NCBI GenBank assembly: GCA_963797765.1
Contig: CAWCQU010000002.1
Location: 744,001 to 808,000 of the forward strand
Direction of reading: 5' to 3'
Source of the DNA: JBGPTK01 sp963797765
GTDB lineage: Bacteria; Acidobacteriota; Terriglobia; Acidiferrales; UBA7541
Length of the DNA stretch: 64,000 bases
The stretch's first letter is position 1. Every line of letters begins with the position of its first letter. This document shows positions 18,113 through 28,500 of the stretch, piece by piece. The notes beneath the pieces were generated by a model, which saw only the letters and a list, made by a program, of their open reading frames with translations, ran no database searches and was not told the DNA's origin. The position numbers and the translations under genes are program-made.

Positions 18113-19369
18113 ATGGCAGAGGGAAGCCTTCCGAATCGCTGGGGCATCGCCCTGGCGGCCGTAATCATGCAGATTTGCCTTGGGGCCGTGTATGGCTGGA
18201 GCGTGTTTGTGAAGCCGCTGATCGCTGCGGAGCAGTGGAAATTGACGGACGTATCGCTGACTTTCACTCTCGCGGTCGTGTTCCTGGGATTCGGAACTGT
18301 GATCGGGGGACTGTGGCTGGACCGCGTAGGGCCTCGACTAGTGGCCACGGTGGCGGGCGTCCTCTACGGAATCGGTTACATGGTGGCGGGAATCGGCGCC
18401 GCGCAACATTCTCTTTCCATCATTTACATCGGATATGGAGTGATTGGCGGCTTCGGCATGGGGATGGGATACATCTGTCCCGTGGCGACGCTGGTGAAAT
18501 GGTTTCCGGAACGGCGCGGAATGATGACGGGAATCGCGGTTTGCGGTTACGGATTCGGCGCGCTGATCATGAGTCCGATCGCCGCGCGCGCCATCATCGC
18601 CCACGGAGTTTCGTGGACGTTCTGGGTGCTGGGAATTGTCTATCTGATATTTGTGGCGGTCACCGCGCAGTTCTACGCGAACCCCCCGCAGGGATGGAAG
18701 CCGGAAGGATGGGAACCGCGTTCGGCTGTGGCTAAGTCCGCGAGTACCTATAACTACGGCGTCGCGGAGGCCATGGGCACCTGGCAGTTCTGGCTTTTGT
18801 GGGTGATGCTGTTCCTGAACGTTTCCGCCGGAATCATGATTATTAGCCAGGCGTCGCCGCTGGCACAGCAATTGGTGCACATGACTCCGGTGGCGGCGGC
18901 CGGAATTGTGGGATTGATTTCGATTTGCAACGGGCTGGGGAGGATTTTTTGGTCTTGGATGTCGGACTTCATTGGACGGGCAAGAGTTTATTTCCTGTTA
19001 TACCTGGTGCAAGTGATTCTGTTTTTCATGCTTCCACGCATTCAGAGTGTGACGTTGTTTACGGGAGCGTTGATGCTGATCGGTCTGTGCTATGGCGGAG
19101 GATTCGGAACAATGCCGTCGTTTACCGCCGACTTTTTCGGGCCAAAGTATATGGGCGGGATCTATGGATGGATTCTGTTGGCGTGGGGAGCGGCGGCAAT
19201 TCCTTCTCCGATATTGATCGCTCACGTGCGCCAAAATACCGGAACATACGCTCCGGCGATCAACGTGATTGCGATCGTGATGCTGGTTTCGTTGGTGCTT
19301 CCGCTGCTGGTGCGGCGGCCTTCGAAGGCGCAGGTGGCGGCGCCTGCCGCGGCGGGATCGGCATCATAA
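18113..19369 (+). CDS. OFA-family MFS transporter (oxalate/formate antiporter-like)
   Basis: The 418-residue protein has 12 predicted membrane helices and the OFA signature NRWGIALAAVIMQICLGAVYGWSVF at the start, with GFGTVIGGLWLDRVGPR in the TM2-3 loop and GRIFWSWMSDFIGR in the middle. OFA transporters exchange oxalate for formate or carry other small monocarboxylates across the inner membrane. GAGGAGACACC precedes the ATG. Its place 85 bases after fdhD suggests formate or a formate precursor as the substrate. It ends 16 bases from the convergent LytTR regulator gene. Confidence 0.88.
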   Translation: MAEGSLPNRWGIALAAVIMQICLGAVYGWSVFVKPLIAAEQWKLTDVSLTFTLAVVFLGFGTVIGGLWLDRVGPRLVATVAGVLYGIGYMVAGIGAAQHSLSIIYIGYGVIGGFGMGMGYICPVATLVKWFPERRGMMTGIAVCGYGFGALIMSPIAARAIIAHGVSWTFWVLGIVYLIFVAVTAQFYANPPQGWKPEGWEPRSAVAKSASTYNYGVAEAMGTWQFWLLWVMLFLNVSAGIMIISQASPLAQQLVHMTPVAAAGIVGLISICNGLGRIFWSWMSDFIGRARVYFLLYLVQVILFFMLPRIQSVTLFTGALMLIGLCYGGGFGTMPSFTADFFGPKYMGGIYGWILLAWGAAAIPSPILIAHVRQNTGTYAPAINVIAIVMLVSLVLPLLVRRPSKAQVAAPAAAGSAS

Positions 19370-19385
19370 CAGTGGTTAAGAAACT

Positions 19386-20144
19386 CTAGCGGTCGAGGAA
19401 TGCACGCAGGCGAGTGTAGCCGGTGCGGCTGACTGGGAGTTGAGCCCCGGTGGTAAGGATGGCCAGGTGGCTATCCTTACCATAAGGCTCGACGCGAACG
19501 ATGCGCTCCAGGTTCACGATGTAAGAACGATGGATGCGGAGAAAGCGCGCTGGATCGAGCGCCTTTTCCAGGTCCGCCATGGGTTGCTGCTTCAGGTGTT
19601 TTTTGCCCTCGCTGCAAAACGCGACGTAATCGTCTTGCGCTTCCACATAATCGAGCTTGGAAACAGGAATGATGGAAACTCGTGTGCCGTCCCGCACCAC
19701 TATGCGTTCGAGAAATTGAGCGGGGGGACGCGCGGCGGAGGCGAGTTCCGTGGGCGAAGGAGTTTTTCCGCTGAGCCGTTCCCTGGTTCGAAGTAAAGCT
19801 GCTTCGAGACGATCCGCTCCGAAGGGCTTTAATAAATAATCGACCGCGTGAACTTCAAACGCTTTGAGCGCATAGCTGTCATAGGCGGTGACGAAAATAA
19901 TGGACATTTGCGTGCCGACAAGCTCGAGGACTTCGAAACCGTCGAGCTTGGGCATCTGAATATCGAGGAAGAGTAAGTCCGGCTTTAATTCCGTGACGGC
20001 GCGAACGGCTTCAAAGCCGTTGGCGCACTCAGCCACGATTTCAATTTCGGGATGCGCGGCCAGCAATTCATGGAGGACCTGGCGCGCCAGTTCTTCGTCG
20101 TCCACCAGGATCGCGCGGATTTTCTTACCGGCTTCCGGACTCAT
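19386..20144 (-). CDS. LytTR-family response regulator
   Basis: A receiver domain (VDDEE 14-18, phosphoacceptor Asp61 in LLFLDIQMP, Lys in VDYLLKPF) is followed after a linker by a LytTR DNA-binding domain (~150-252: KLDYVEAQDDYVAFC, FLRIHRSYIVNLERI, LPVSRTGYTRLRAFL). Length (252 residues) is normal for the AlgR/LytR type. Its ATG overlaps the stop codon of the histidine kinase gene by four bases, so the two are translationally coupled partners. Targets are unknown; the two membrane-protein genes upstream in the same unit are plausible. Confidence 0.92.
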   Translation of the reverse strand: MSPEAGKKIRAILVDDEELARQVLHELLAAHPEIEIVAECANGFEAVRAVTELKPDLLFLDIQMPKLDGFEVLELVGTQMSIIFVTAYDSYALKAFEVHAVDYLLKPFGADRLEAALLRTRERLSGKTPSPTELASAARPPAQFLERIVVRDGTRVSIIPVSKLDYVEAQDDYVAFCSEGKKHLKQQPMADLEKALDPARFLRIHRSYIVNLERIVRVEPYGKDSHLAILTTGAQLPVSRTGYTRLRAFLDR

Positions 20145-21211
20145 GCTTGCACAGCCTTTCTTTCCGCAGGAATCGTGATGAACACGCGGAAAAAATTTCC
20201 GTCCGCTTTCACGTCAAAACTGGCCTGATTGCCGTAATGCACGGAGAGCCGCTGGCGAACATTGGCGAGGCCCATGCCATTCCTGCGGCGGGAAGGCGCT
20301 TCGGGGTCGAAGTTATTTTCGACGGATATATTCACAAACTCACCTTGACGGCGCACCAGAAGACGCAAACAGCCTCCTTCGGGAATATTGGCGATTCCGT
20401 GGGAAATCGAATTTTCAACCAGCGGCTGCAGCAGGAGCGGAGGCACGAAAGTTTCCATCGCGTCCGGATCAAACTCTTCCTCCATGTTTAGCCGCGCGCC
20501 GTAGCGGACTTTTTCAACGGCGAGGAAGGAGTGAATCATGGCGATTTCCTCGGAAAGCGGGATGGCCGATTTTTCACCGAGACCCAGCGTGCGTCGCAGG
20601 AAATCGGCGAGCAGGATGCACATTTCGCGAGCCTTGGCGGAATCCGAAGTGGTGAGCGCGCTGATGGAATGGAGACTATTAAAGATGAAATGGGGATTCA
20701 CCTGGGCCTTGAGGGCCTTCAGTTCCGCATCGCGGGCCAGCACGCTGGCTTGCATCACGCGAGCTTCCGCTCGCTGCGAAGCTTCCAGCGCCAGAAGCAC
20801 ATAATAGAAGGCCACCGACATCAGGTAGAGCAAAATCCCGGTCACCAGCAGCAAAGGGAAATCTTTGGACAGGCGTTCATCGAGCCCATGAAACATGACG
20901 GTATCCGATAGCGCCGACGCCAGCAGCCGGGCCGCCAGCAACCACAGGGCGCTGGCAACCAGCGCCGCCATCAGGTGAGTGAGCAGCAATTTGAGCAGGC
21001 TGGTCCGGTCGAGCGGGGTGACGCGGCAGGGATACCACGCGGAAAGACAAACGAACGCAAACACCAGGCAAAGCGGAATCGCTACGGCTGAAGCTTCCGT
21101 CCAGGTGAGCGCCCCGGGAACAGCCAGAAGGTAATCCAGCAATGCCGCGAGCGGAATCCACGCGACAAGATAAAGAATCAGACGCCGGAGTTGGCCAAGG
21201 ATGGGATGCAT
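20141..21211 (-). CDS. LytS-type sensor histidine kinase
   Basis: The 356-residue protein has about four membrane helices in residues 10-142 and then a His_kinase (PF06580-like) domain: KAQVNPHFIFNSLHSIS with phosphorylated His174, the N box LVENSISHGI and a G box GMGLANVRQRLS. No extracytoplasmic ligand domain of note is present, so it probably senses the membrane state. It is coupled to the LytTR regulator by a four-base overlap and follows a LiaF-like gene by 10 bases, giving a four-gene unit resembling envelope-stress systems. Confidence 0.92.
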   Translation of the reverse strand: MHPILGQLRRLILYLVAWIPLAALLDYLLAVPGALTWTEASAVAIPLCLVFAFVCLSAWYPCRVTPLDRTSLLKLLLTHLMAALVASALWLLAARLLASALSDTVMFHGLDERLSKDFPLLLVTGILLYLMSVAFYYVLLALEASQRAEARVMQASVLARDAELKALKAQVNPHFIFNSLHSISALTTSDSAKAREMCILLADFLRRTLGLGEKSAIPLSEEIAMIHSFLAVEKVRYGARLNMEEEFDPDAMETFVPPLLLQPLVENSISHGIANIPEGGCLRLLVRRQGEFVNISVENNFDPEAPSRRRNGMGLANVRQRLSVHYGNQASFDVKADGNFFRVFITIPAERKAVQA

Positions 21212-21221
21212 TGCGCGGGCT

Positions 21222-22006
21222 TCAGTTCTTGACCACGATGCCGCCGAAAATCGCGACGCCTTTTACAATCAGATGCTTGATTCCAGCGGTATTGGTTGCT
21301 GGAGGCTGCCCCGGCTGAGACTGGAACGCCTGGGTCTCGTCGACGTATCCGCCGAAGATGCCAAGGCCTTGAACCATGACGTTCCAATTGGGTGGGACGC
21401 GGATTTCACCGCCGCCCAGGACGGCGCTGGCATCGATTACGGCTTCGTTGGCTCTGGATATCCGCCTCGCGCAGATCGATCTGGAATCCTCCGCAAAAGG
21501 CCATCAGTCTTCCGCCACGAAAATCTTTGCTGGTGATGCGCCGCTTGGAGCCGCCGAAAATACTGACGGAATCCATGCTGGAATCGTCCGAAGGTGAAAA
21601 CCGGAATCCATAAAATCTTCCGGATTTCTGAGCTTCGCCGATTTTGGCCGCGAGCTTGACACGGAGTGGGCCCCCCTCAAGCTCACGGACGATCAGCATG
21701 ATGCCAGCGAGAATGATGAAGACAGGCCAAATTTCCGAAAAGCTAAAGTGGAAATATCCCAATTCGTTCAATCTGAAGCGAAGCGCCCATAACAATCAGG
21801 AAGCCGCCCCAGATGCGCCCACCAATCCGGCAGGACTGAAACAGGTGCGCGAAACCAATGAACACGAAGAACAGGGGCCAGAAGTGGAAGAACTGGCGCG
21901 CGGAGACAATCCCCATGTGATCGAGCAGCAAAACCACGCCGAGTGCAATCACGAACAGCCCGGAAATCAGGTTGGGTCCAAACCGGCTTTTTTCGAGGTT
22001 ATCCAC
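21222..22006 (-). CDS. LiaF-like membrane protein (two apparent frameshifts)
   Basis: From GTG 22006 (GGGAG upstream) the protein opens with two pairs of short hydrophobic helices (LISGLFVIALGVVLLLDHMG, WPLFFVFIGFAHLF, EIWPVFIILAGIMLIVREL), then a beta-rich tail with IFGGSKRRITSKDFRGG, FCGGFQIDLREADI, LGGGEIRVPPNW and VKGVAIFGGIVVK. The repeated IFGG and GG-F-I-DLR units are typical of LiaF/DUF2154-type cell-wall-active proteins. Single-base insertions near 21750 (C) and 21453 (A) must be removed to join the parts into ~260 residues. LiaF proteins restrain LiaS-type kinases, which fits the downstream kinase gene. Confidence 0.7.
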
Positions 22007-22418
22007 GTTGGTCTCCCATCGCCGCTCCGGATTCGTTGGCGCGGCGATTCTGCCATTTCTGCCCGGGCAAAAACAGCAGTCCGGCAACTACCAGGCCGAG
22101 GGGGCAGATGGTCAGCCAAGCTGGAAAGGTTGGGGCATCGAGCCTTACGACCAGGGCGCACATGGTCCACACGCGTTCCACAACCAGGACGAGCGGCCAA
22201 AGGCCTTTGGCAGAGAGGCCAGCATAGCTCAACTCCGCCAGTTGCAACAGAGCGCCCAAGGGCACAAGCACGCTGCCCCACTGGCGCACCGGCGATAGGC
22301 GGGAACGGACCATCTGGATCAGTCCGATGAGCACCAGAATCATCGGCCAGTACAGGAAGGTGCTCTCCGAGAAGAGGATTGCAGCCTGGTGAATCATGAA
22401 GTTCATTGCGGTCGGCAT
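21999..22418 (-). CDS. Small membrane protein, DUF5668/LiaI-like
   Basis: This 139-residue protein has four hydrophobic segments (STFLYWPMILVLIGLIQMV, WGSVLVPLGALLQLAEL, GLWPLVLVVERVWTMCALVV, WLTICPLGLVVAGLLFL) with the FWP/LWP-type motif of DUF5668 membrane regions. It ends in a short basic tail. Its stop codon overlaps the GTG of the LiaF-like gene by eight bases. It heads the unit with the LiaF-like protein and the two-component pair, so it may help sense membrane stress; this is inference. Confidence 0.65.
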   Translation of the reverse strand: MPTAMNFMIHQAAILFSESTFLYWPMILVLIGLIQMVRSRLSPVRQWGSVLVPLGALLQLAELSYAGLSAKGLWPLVLVVERVWTMCALVVRLDAPTFPAWLTICPLGLVVAGLLFLPGQKWQNRRANESGAAMGDQRG

Positions 22419-22724
22419 CGCATTTTCTCCTATGCCGGGGTTTTTGCTTTCCGGGGAGAAGATTAAAGAAGCTGAGAGGGGCCGTCGCGTGCTTTTCGGC
22501 GAGCGCCCGTGAGTTACCGGCGAATGGCGGCTTTTGGGGAGGGAAACACTGGGCGCAAGTTACTGCTAGGATTGGGATATTGGCCGGAATCGGCGGATCG
22601 GACCGAAGACGATTTATGGACGAGGAAAATCGGCAGTTCACCGGAACTGCCGATTCCCTGAGTTCCCGTTCGAGCTGAATTACGGCAGCAATGCCCCATT
22701 TTCTTCAGCTTGATTCACGAAGCA
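22419..22724. other. Intergenic region, nothing recognised
   Basis: These 306 bases lie between the LiaI-like gene start and the end of dps on the same strand. I see no repeat, RNA gene or convincing promoter hexamer pair, although the promoter of the envelope-stress unit should be here. Confidence 0.4.
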
Positions 22725-23366
22725 CTAACCGCCGGAAGATGCCGCCTTCGCTTGATCTGCTTTAACAACCGGGACGTCAACCAGGTGCTCGGCCAGGAAC
22801 CAAACTTGAAGTTCGTTGGTACGAATCACCTCGCTCACCAGCAGATCATTGGTTCCATCGTCTCCCGCTTCCGCTGCTTGCCTGGCAACCGTGCGGGCTT
22901 CTTTCAAAATGATCTCGTGCGCTTCCAGTAGCCGGGAGAGTTGCACGGGAACTTCCTCGCGCCCGCGCGGGGGACGAGGGATGTAGGTGGTTTCCGCCAC
23001 ATCGGCGGCCATGGCAATGCTAACGCCGCCGAGAAGTTGAATGCGCTCGGCGATCGAATCGACAAGTTCGAGTTGTTCGCCGAAATGCTTGTCAAAGAGA
23101 AGATGCAGTTGATAGAAAGTTGGCCCCGCGACCTGCCAGTGGTGCTTCTTATACATATCGCGCAGCGTCATCGTATCGGCCAGGATCTGATTCAACATCT
23201 CGGCGCTGTTCGAGCAGACTTTTTGATCGAGGGCGATCGACAATTTCTTGATTGTGCCATACGCCTGGATTTCAGGGGATTGTTGATGGATGAGCGGTTG
23301 AGAGCGGCCGGTTGGGTCTGCGCTGCGGTTTGTTTTATCTTTCGCGGAATTGGATCGATTTGCCAT
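22725..23366 (-). CDS. dps: Dps-like ferritin (DNA protection during starvation)
   Basis: The 213-residue protein carries the Dps ferroxidase pattern in TMTLRDMYKKHHWQVAG and HLLFDKHFGEQLELVDSIAER (His, Asp and Glu ligands shared across the dimer). The C-terminal helix pair (LLEAHEIILKEARTVARQA, TNDLLVSEVIRTNELQVWFLAEHL) is typical. The ~60-residue Lys/Ser/Gln-rich N-terminal tail is longer than usual and basic, which may help DNA binding. It would form a cytosolic dodecamer storing iron and detoxifying peroxide. A GGAAAGGAGAAAC site lies before the ATG. Confidence 0.9.
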   Translation of the reverse strand: MANRSNSAKDKTNRSADPTGRSQPLIHQQSPEIQAYGTIKKLSIALDQKVCSNSAEMLNQILADTMTLRDMYKKHHWQVAGPTFYQLHLLFDKHFGEQLELVDSIAERIQLLGGVSIAMAADVAETTYIPRPPRGREEVPVQLSRLLEAHEIILKEARTVARQAAEAGDDGTNDLLVSEVIRTNELQVWFLAEHLVDVPVVKADQAKAASSGG

Positions 23367-23634
23367 TTCAGTTTCTCCTTTCCGTTGTTCACATCCGGGA
23401 TTTGCTGCAACGAATATCGGCCTGCCGAAAAGCCTTATCTTTACGGAAGCTATGATGCCATGAACTGATTAATCCCATATGAATAGATTCGATTCGCGGC
23501 GGCCGACAAAAGGTGGAGGCTGAATCCGTAATTCTTTCGCCATAGCGGCAAGATTCAGGCGCGGCACTCTGGATATTCCGCCGTCAGAGAGAGCACAATA
23601 ATGCCCTTGATTCCTGTATCTCGGAGACGGGCTG

Positions 23635-25440
23635 ATGGCTGACGTATCGAAGCGGGCGAAACCGATCCCTCCCGGCGGTGAAGTGATCGAAGCTTCCGGG
23701 GGAGAGTTGATGGTTCGCTCCCTCGAAGCTGCCGGAGTGAAATATGTGTTCGGCATTCCCGGCTCAAATGAAGCAGGAGTGATGGATGCGCTGGTGGATC
23801 ATCCGGATTTGCAGTTCGTCCTGGGTTTGCACGAGGGTCCCATTACAGCAATGGGAGATGGGTACGCGCGAATTTCGGGACAACCGTCGCTTGTGATGGT
23901 GCACGCCGTTGCGGGAACCGCAAATGGGCTGGGACAGCTTGCGAACGCCGCGGTGGATGGAACTCCGATCGTTTTTGTAGCCGGGAACCAGGACTCGCGG
24001 CTGCGCGGACGCGATGCATTTCTGGAATGGGAGGAATTGACGGCGCTGGGACAGAGTTGCGCCAAATGGACGTGGGACGTGCTGAGGTCGGATTCAATTC
24101 CGGAAGTAATCCGCCGCGCATTCAAGATCGCCAGCACGGCGCCACGCGGACCGGTGTTCCTCACGTTTTCGAAAGATCTGTGGTTCGAGGAAAAAGTGCA
24201 GGCTGAAATGCTGCCGCAGGATCGGTTCAAGGTGGCTGGCCGTTCGCGTCCTGACCGGGAGACCATCGAGCGAGCGGCACATTTGCTGCTGCATGCAAAG
24301 GCGCCGTTGTTGCTGGCGGGCGAGGACATCAGCAAGTATGGCGGCCGGAAACAATTGATCGAATTGGCGGAATTGTTGGCGGCGCCGGTGGTGGGGGATT
24401 TTGTGGCCGGGCACGGCCACATCGATTTTCCCACGGCTCATCCGCAATATTTCGGATATTTCCCGGGACAGAAACAGTTTCCCCTGGCGTTCGACGTATT
24501 TTTCAGCGCCGGCGGGCGCATGTTTTCCGAATACGATCATGCCAGCGAACCAATTATCGGACGCGACGTGAAAACGATTCATCTGAGCATTGATCCGATG
24601 CGAATCGCACGCGTCTATCCGGTGGATGTTCCGATTTTGGCCGACCCCGAAGGAACGCTGATCGCGCTGCTGGAAAGCGTGGAATCGAAAATTTCGGCAA
24701 CGCGGAGAAAAGAAAACCCGGAACGCTTGAAACGGATCGCTAAATATCGCGGAGAAATCGACGCTGCTCGAAAAAAGCAATTGAAACAGGAATGGTCCAG
24801 TGAGCCGATATCCACATCGCGCCTGATGGCGGAATTGAATGAGGCCATGGATCCGAATGCGATCGTGGTTACGGAAACGATTACCTCCGATCCAATTCAG
24901 GCCGCCTACATTGACTATTACAAGGGCGATCCGGGACGAATGCATGTGGTTTCCCAGGGAGGGATTCTGGGGTGGGGGATTGGAGCGGCGTGCGGCGCGA
25001 AGCTGGCTGCACCGGGCCGCGAAGTGGTTCTGCTGAGCGGCGACGGCAGTTTTCAATTTGGAATTCAGGGCCTGTGGACCGCGGCGCGGTATGAAATTCC
25101 CGTTCTCTTCGTCATTTTAGATAATCGCAGCTACCAATCGAACCGGCTTGGCTTGGTGAAGCGCGCAGGCCGCGCCGCAGAAACGAAACAATATATTGGC
25201 AGCCATTTGGGCGATCCGGAAATTGACCATGTGGCGATTGCTCGCGGCTATGGCGTGGAGGGGAATCGCGTCACGAAGCCGGATGAGATTCAACCGGCGC
25301 TGCAGCAGGCATTGCAAACCGTTCGCGGCGGAAAACCATTTGTTCTGGATGTTTTGATCGCTCGGCGGTTTCAGGATGCGGATGCGAAATGGTATGAACA
25401 GTTCTCGGTGGCGCAGATGGGGAAATCGACCCGCAAGTAA
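23635..25440 (+). CDS. ThDP-dependent enzyme, acetolactate synthase/benzoylformate decarboxylase-like
   Basis: The 601-residue protein has the three domains of ThDP decarboxylases. The N-terminal Pyr domain contains KYVFGIPGSNEAGVMDAL and the catalytic-type Glu in LGLHEGPITAMGDGYAR; a central FAD/CoA-like domain follows; the C-terminal PP domain has LLSGDGSFQFGIQGLWTAARY ending in ILDNRSY, the GDG...(N/D)N ThDP-Mg motif. The GDG region matches acetolactate synthase, oxalyl-CoA decarboxylase and benzoylformate decarboxylase about equally. No regulatory ALS small subunit is adjacent, so it is probably catabolic. The exact substrate cannot be assigned. GGAGACGGGCTG precedes the ATG. Confidence 0.85.
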   Translation: MADVSKRAKPIPPGGEVIEASGGELMVRSLEAAGVKYVFGIPGSNEAGVMDALVDHPDLQFVLGLHEGPITAMGDGYARISGQPSLVMVHAVAGTANGLGQLANAAVDGTPIVFVAGNQDSRLRGRDAFLEWEELTALGQSCAKWTWDVLRSDSIPEVIRRAFKIASTAPRGPVFLTFSKDLWFEEKVQAEMLPQDRFKVAGRSRPDRETIERAAHLLLHAKAPLLLAGEDISKYGGRKQLIELAELLAAPVVGDFVAGHGHIDFPTAHPQYFGYFPGQKQFPLAFDVFFSAGGRMFSEYDHASEPIIGRDVKTIHLSIDPMRIARVYPVDVPILADPEGTLIALLESVESKISATRRKENPERLKRIAKYRGEIDAARKKQLKQEWSSEPISTSRLMAELNEAMDPNAIVVTETITSDPIQAAYIDYYKGDPGRMHVVSQGGILGWGIGAACGAKLAAPGREVVLLSGDGSFQFGIQGLWTAARYEIPVLFVILDNRSYQSNRLGLVKRAGRAAETKQYIGSHLGDPEIDHVAIARGYGVEGNRVTKPDEIQPALQQALQTVRGGKPFVLDVLIARRFQDADAKWYEQFSVAQMGKSTRK

Positions 25441-25575
25441 GAGCAAAGTTCGCGGGAAATTCCGGTATCTCCGGGAATTCCGATGCTGCCCTGGTTGATT
25501 CTTGCTTCGAAGTGGGAATTTGGCCACAATAGATAAGCAAGCGCTGCAAAATTTCCGCAGTCTTCCGGTTACACC

Positions 25576-28500
25576 ATGAACCAGATCAACCCTTGCCGTT
25601 CGTCTCCCACAGGCCTTGAATGGGCGCACCCCATTGTTCGGGAATGGTTTCTCGCCAAGTTTGGGACACCCACGGAACCACAAGAGCAAGGCTGGCCGCA
25701 CATGCTGGCCGATAAAACCACGTTGATTTGCGCTCCCACGGGTTCTGGAAAAACCCTGGCTGCTTTTTTAACTTGTATTGACCGGCTGGTGCGAAAAGCT
25801 TTGACGGGCGCGCTGAAAGACAAAACGGAAGTTCTTTATGTTTCGCCGCTGAAAGCGTTGGGCAACGACATTCGCACAAACCTCGATGGTCCCTCTCGCG
25901 GAAATCGCGCAACTCGCTGGCCAGCACGGATATTTGATGCCGGAAATTCGCACGGCTGTGCGCACCGGCGATACTTTGATGCATGAACGGCGCGCAATGT
26001 TGAAGCGCCCTCCGCACATTTTGGTGACGACTCCGGAATCGCTCTACATCCTGTTGACAGCGGAAAAATCGCGCGAAATTTTGCGCGACGTGAAAACCGT
26101 GATTGTGGATGAAATTCACGCGGTGGCGGACGACAAGCGCGGGGCGCACCTGGCGCTTTCGCTTGAGAGGCTGGGGGTTTTGACGCCTGCTCGGCCAGTC
26201 CGAATTGGCCTTTCGGCCACACAGAAACCGATCGAATTGATCGCGCAATTCCTTGCGGGAAACGGCGGAACCGAGCTCGAGATCGTTCATATCCCGAACC
26301 GGCGGAAGCTGGACTTGGCGGTGGAAGTGCCCGCGAGTGAGCTGGGGCCGGTGGCTTCGAATGAGATGTGGGACGAGATCTATAAGCGAATCGCCGGGCT
26401 GGTGGGGCAGCACCGCTCGACGCTGATCTTCGTCAACACGCGGCGGCTGGCGGAACGGGTGGCGCACAACCTGGCCGCGTTGCTGGGCGAGGATGTGGTG
26501 GCATCGCACCACGGGAGTTTATCGAGGCAGCGGCGGCTGGCAGTGGAAAGCAAGCTGAAAGCGGGCGAGCTTCGGGCGCTGGTGGCGACCGCGTCGCTCG
26601 AATTGGGAATCGATATCGGCACAGTGGATCTGGTCTGCCAGATCGGATCGCCGCGTTCGATTGCCGTGGCTCTGCAGCGCGTGGGGCGGGCCGGCCACTG
26701 GCGAGGGGCGATACCGAAAGGGCGAATTTTCGCGACGACGCGCGACGAATTATTGGAGTGCGCGGCGCTGGTTCGAGCGATCCATCGCGGTGAATTGGAT
26801 CGCATCATGATTCCCGAGGCGCCGCTGGACATTCTGGCGCAACAGATTGTGGCAGCTTGCGCGGCGGAGGAGTGGGGCGAGGAGGAATTATTCGCGCTGG
26901 TGCGGCGCGCGTATCCCTATCGCAACCTGGCTCGGGCGGATTTCGAAGCGATTCTCGAGATGCTTTCCGAAGGAATCGCGGCGCGGCGGGGACGCTACGG
27001 AAGTTATTTGCATCGCGACAAGGTAAATGGGCGGTTGCGCGGGCGGCGCGGGGCGCGCCTAGCTGCGATTACCAGCGGCGGGGCGATTCCTGACAATGCG
27101 CTTTATTCGGTGATCGCGGAGCCAGAAGGATTCATGGTCGGCACGGTGGATGAGGATTTCGCGGTGGAAAGTATGAGCGGCGACATCATGCTGCTCGGCA
27201 ACACTTCCTGGCGCATTCGCAGCATCCGCGGCGGGGCGGTGCAGGTGGAAGACGCGAAGGGAGCTTCGCCGAACGTTCCGTTCTGGCGGGGCGAGGCGCC
27301 GGCACGGACGATGGAGCTTTCCCAGCAAGTTGGCGAATTGCGGGAAAGGATCAGCTTATCCACTCCCAATGTCTCGCCGGGATTTGTCCGGGAAAACTCC
27401 GCCGAAGCGGACGCCGCCGTGAATTGGCTGAAGGAAGAATACGGGCTCGATGATTCCGGCGCGGAACAAGCGGTGGAATATGTGGTGTCCGGACGCGCGG
27501 TGCTGGGCGCGGTTCCCACTCAACAGACAGTGATCGCTGAACGATTTTTTGACGAGAGTGGTGGGATGCAACTGGTGATTCATTCGCCGTTCGGTGGACG
27601 AATCAACAAAGCCTGGGGGCTTTCGCTGCGAAAGAGATTTTGCCGGTCATTCAATTTCGAATTGCAGGCTGCGGCCACGGACAATGGACTGAATATTTCG
27701 CTGAGCGAGCAGCATAGCTTTCCGCTGGCGGACGTTTTTCAATTCTTGCACCCCAATTCCGTTGCGGCTTTGTTGGAACAAGCAGTGCTTGCGGCGCCGA
27801 TGTTCACAACCCGCTGGCGCTGGGCGGCGGGAAGGGCGCTCGCGCTGTTGCGTTTTCAGGGCGGAAAAAAAATTCCTCCGCAAATTCAGCGGATGCGATC
27901 GGATGACTTGCTGGCGGCCGTTTTTCCGGAAGCGGCGGCGTGCCAGGAAAATATTGAAGGCGATATTTCGATTCCCGATCATCCGCTGGTGCGCGAAGCG
28001 ATGAAGGATGCGCTGACGGAAGCGATGGATATTGATGGGCTGAAAGAAGTGCTGGCGGCAATGGCGCGGGGAGACATCCGCTGCGTGGCGGTGGATACTC
28101 CGGTGCCTTCGGCATTTTCACACGAAATTTTGAACGCCAATCCGTATGCATATCTGGACGACGCGCCTTTGGAGGAACGGCGGGCGCGGGCTGTGGAAAT
28201 GCGGCGCATGCTGCCGGAATCGGTGCTTTCCGAAGTGGGGCGGCTGGACCCGGCGGCAATCGCGGAAGTGCGCGAAGAGGCCTGGCCCGATGTGCGCGAC
28301 GCCGACGAACTGCACGACACTCTGGAGACTCTGATCGCGCTGCCGGAACCCGCTGAAGGAGCGCCGCCTTCGCTGAGAGTGGAGGGTTGGAAAGAATATT
28401 TCATGGAGCTGCTGGCGGGCCGGCGGGCCGCACGCGCGATGGCCGACGGGCACGCCTATTGGGTAGCCACGGAAAGAGCGAAGACATTCGCCTCCATCTA

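Noticed and set aside
25586..26512. Open frame antisense to the lhr helicase core
   Set aside because: It overlaps helicase motifs I-III on the other strand and has no family features.
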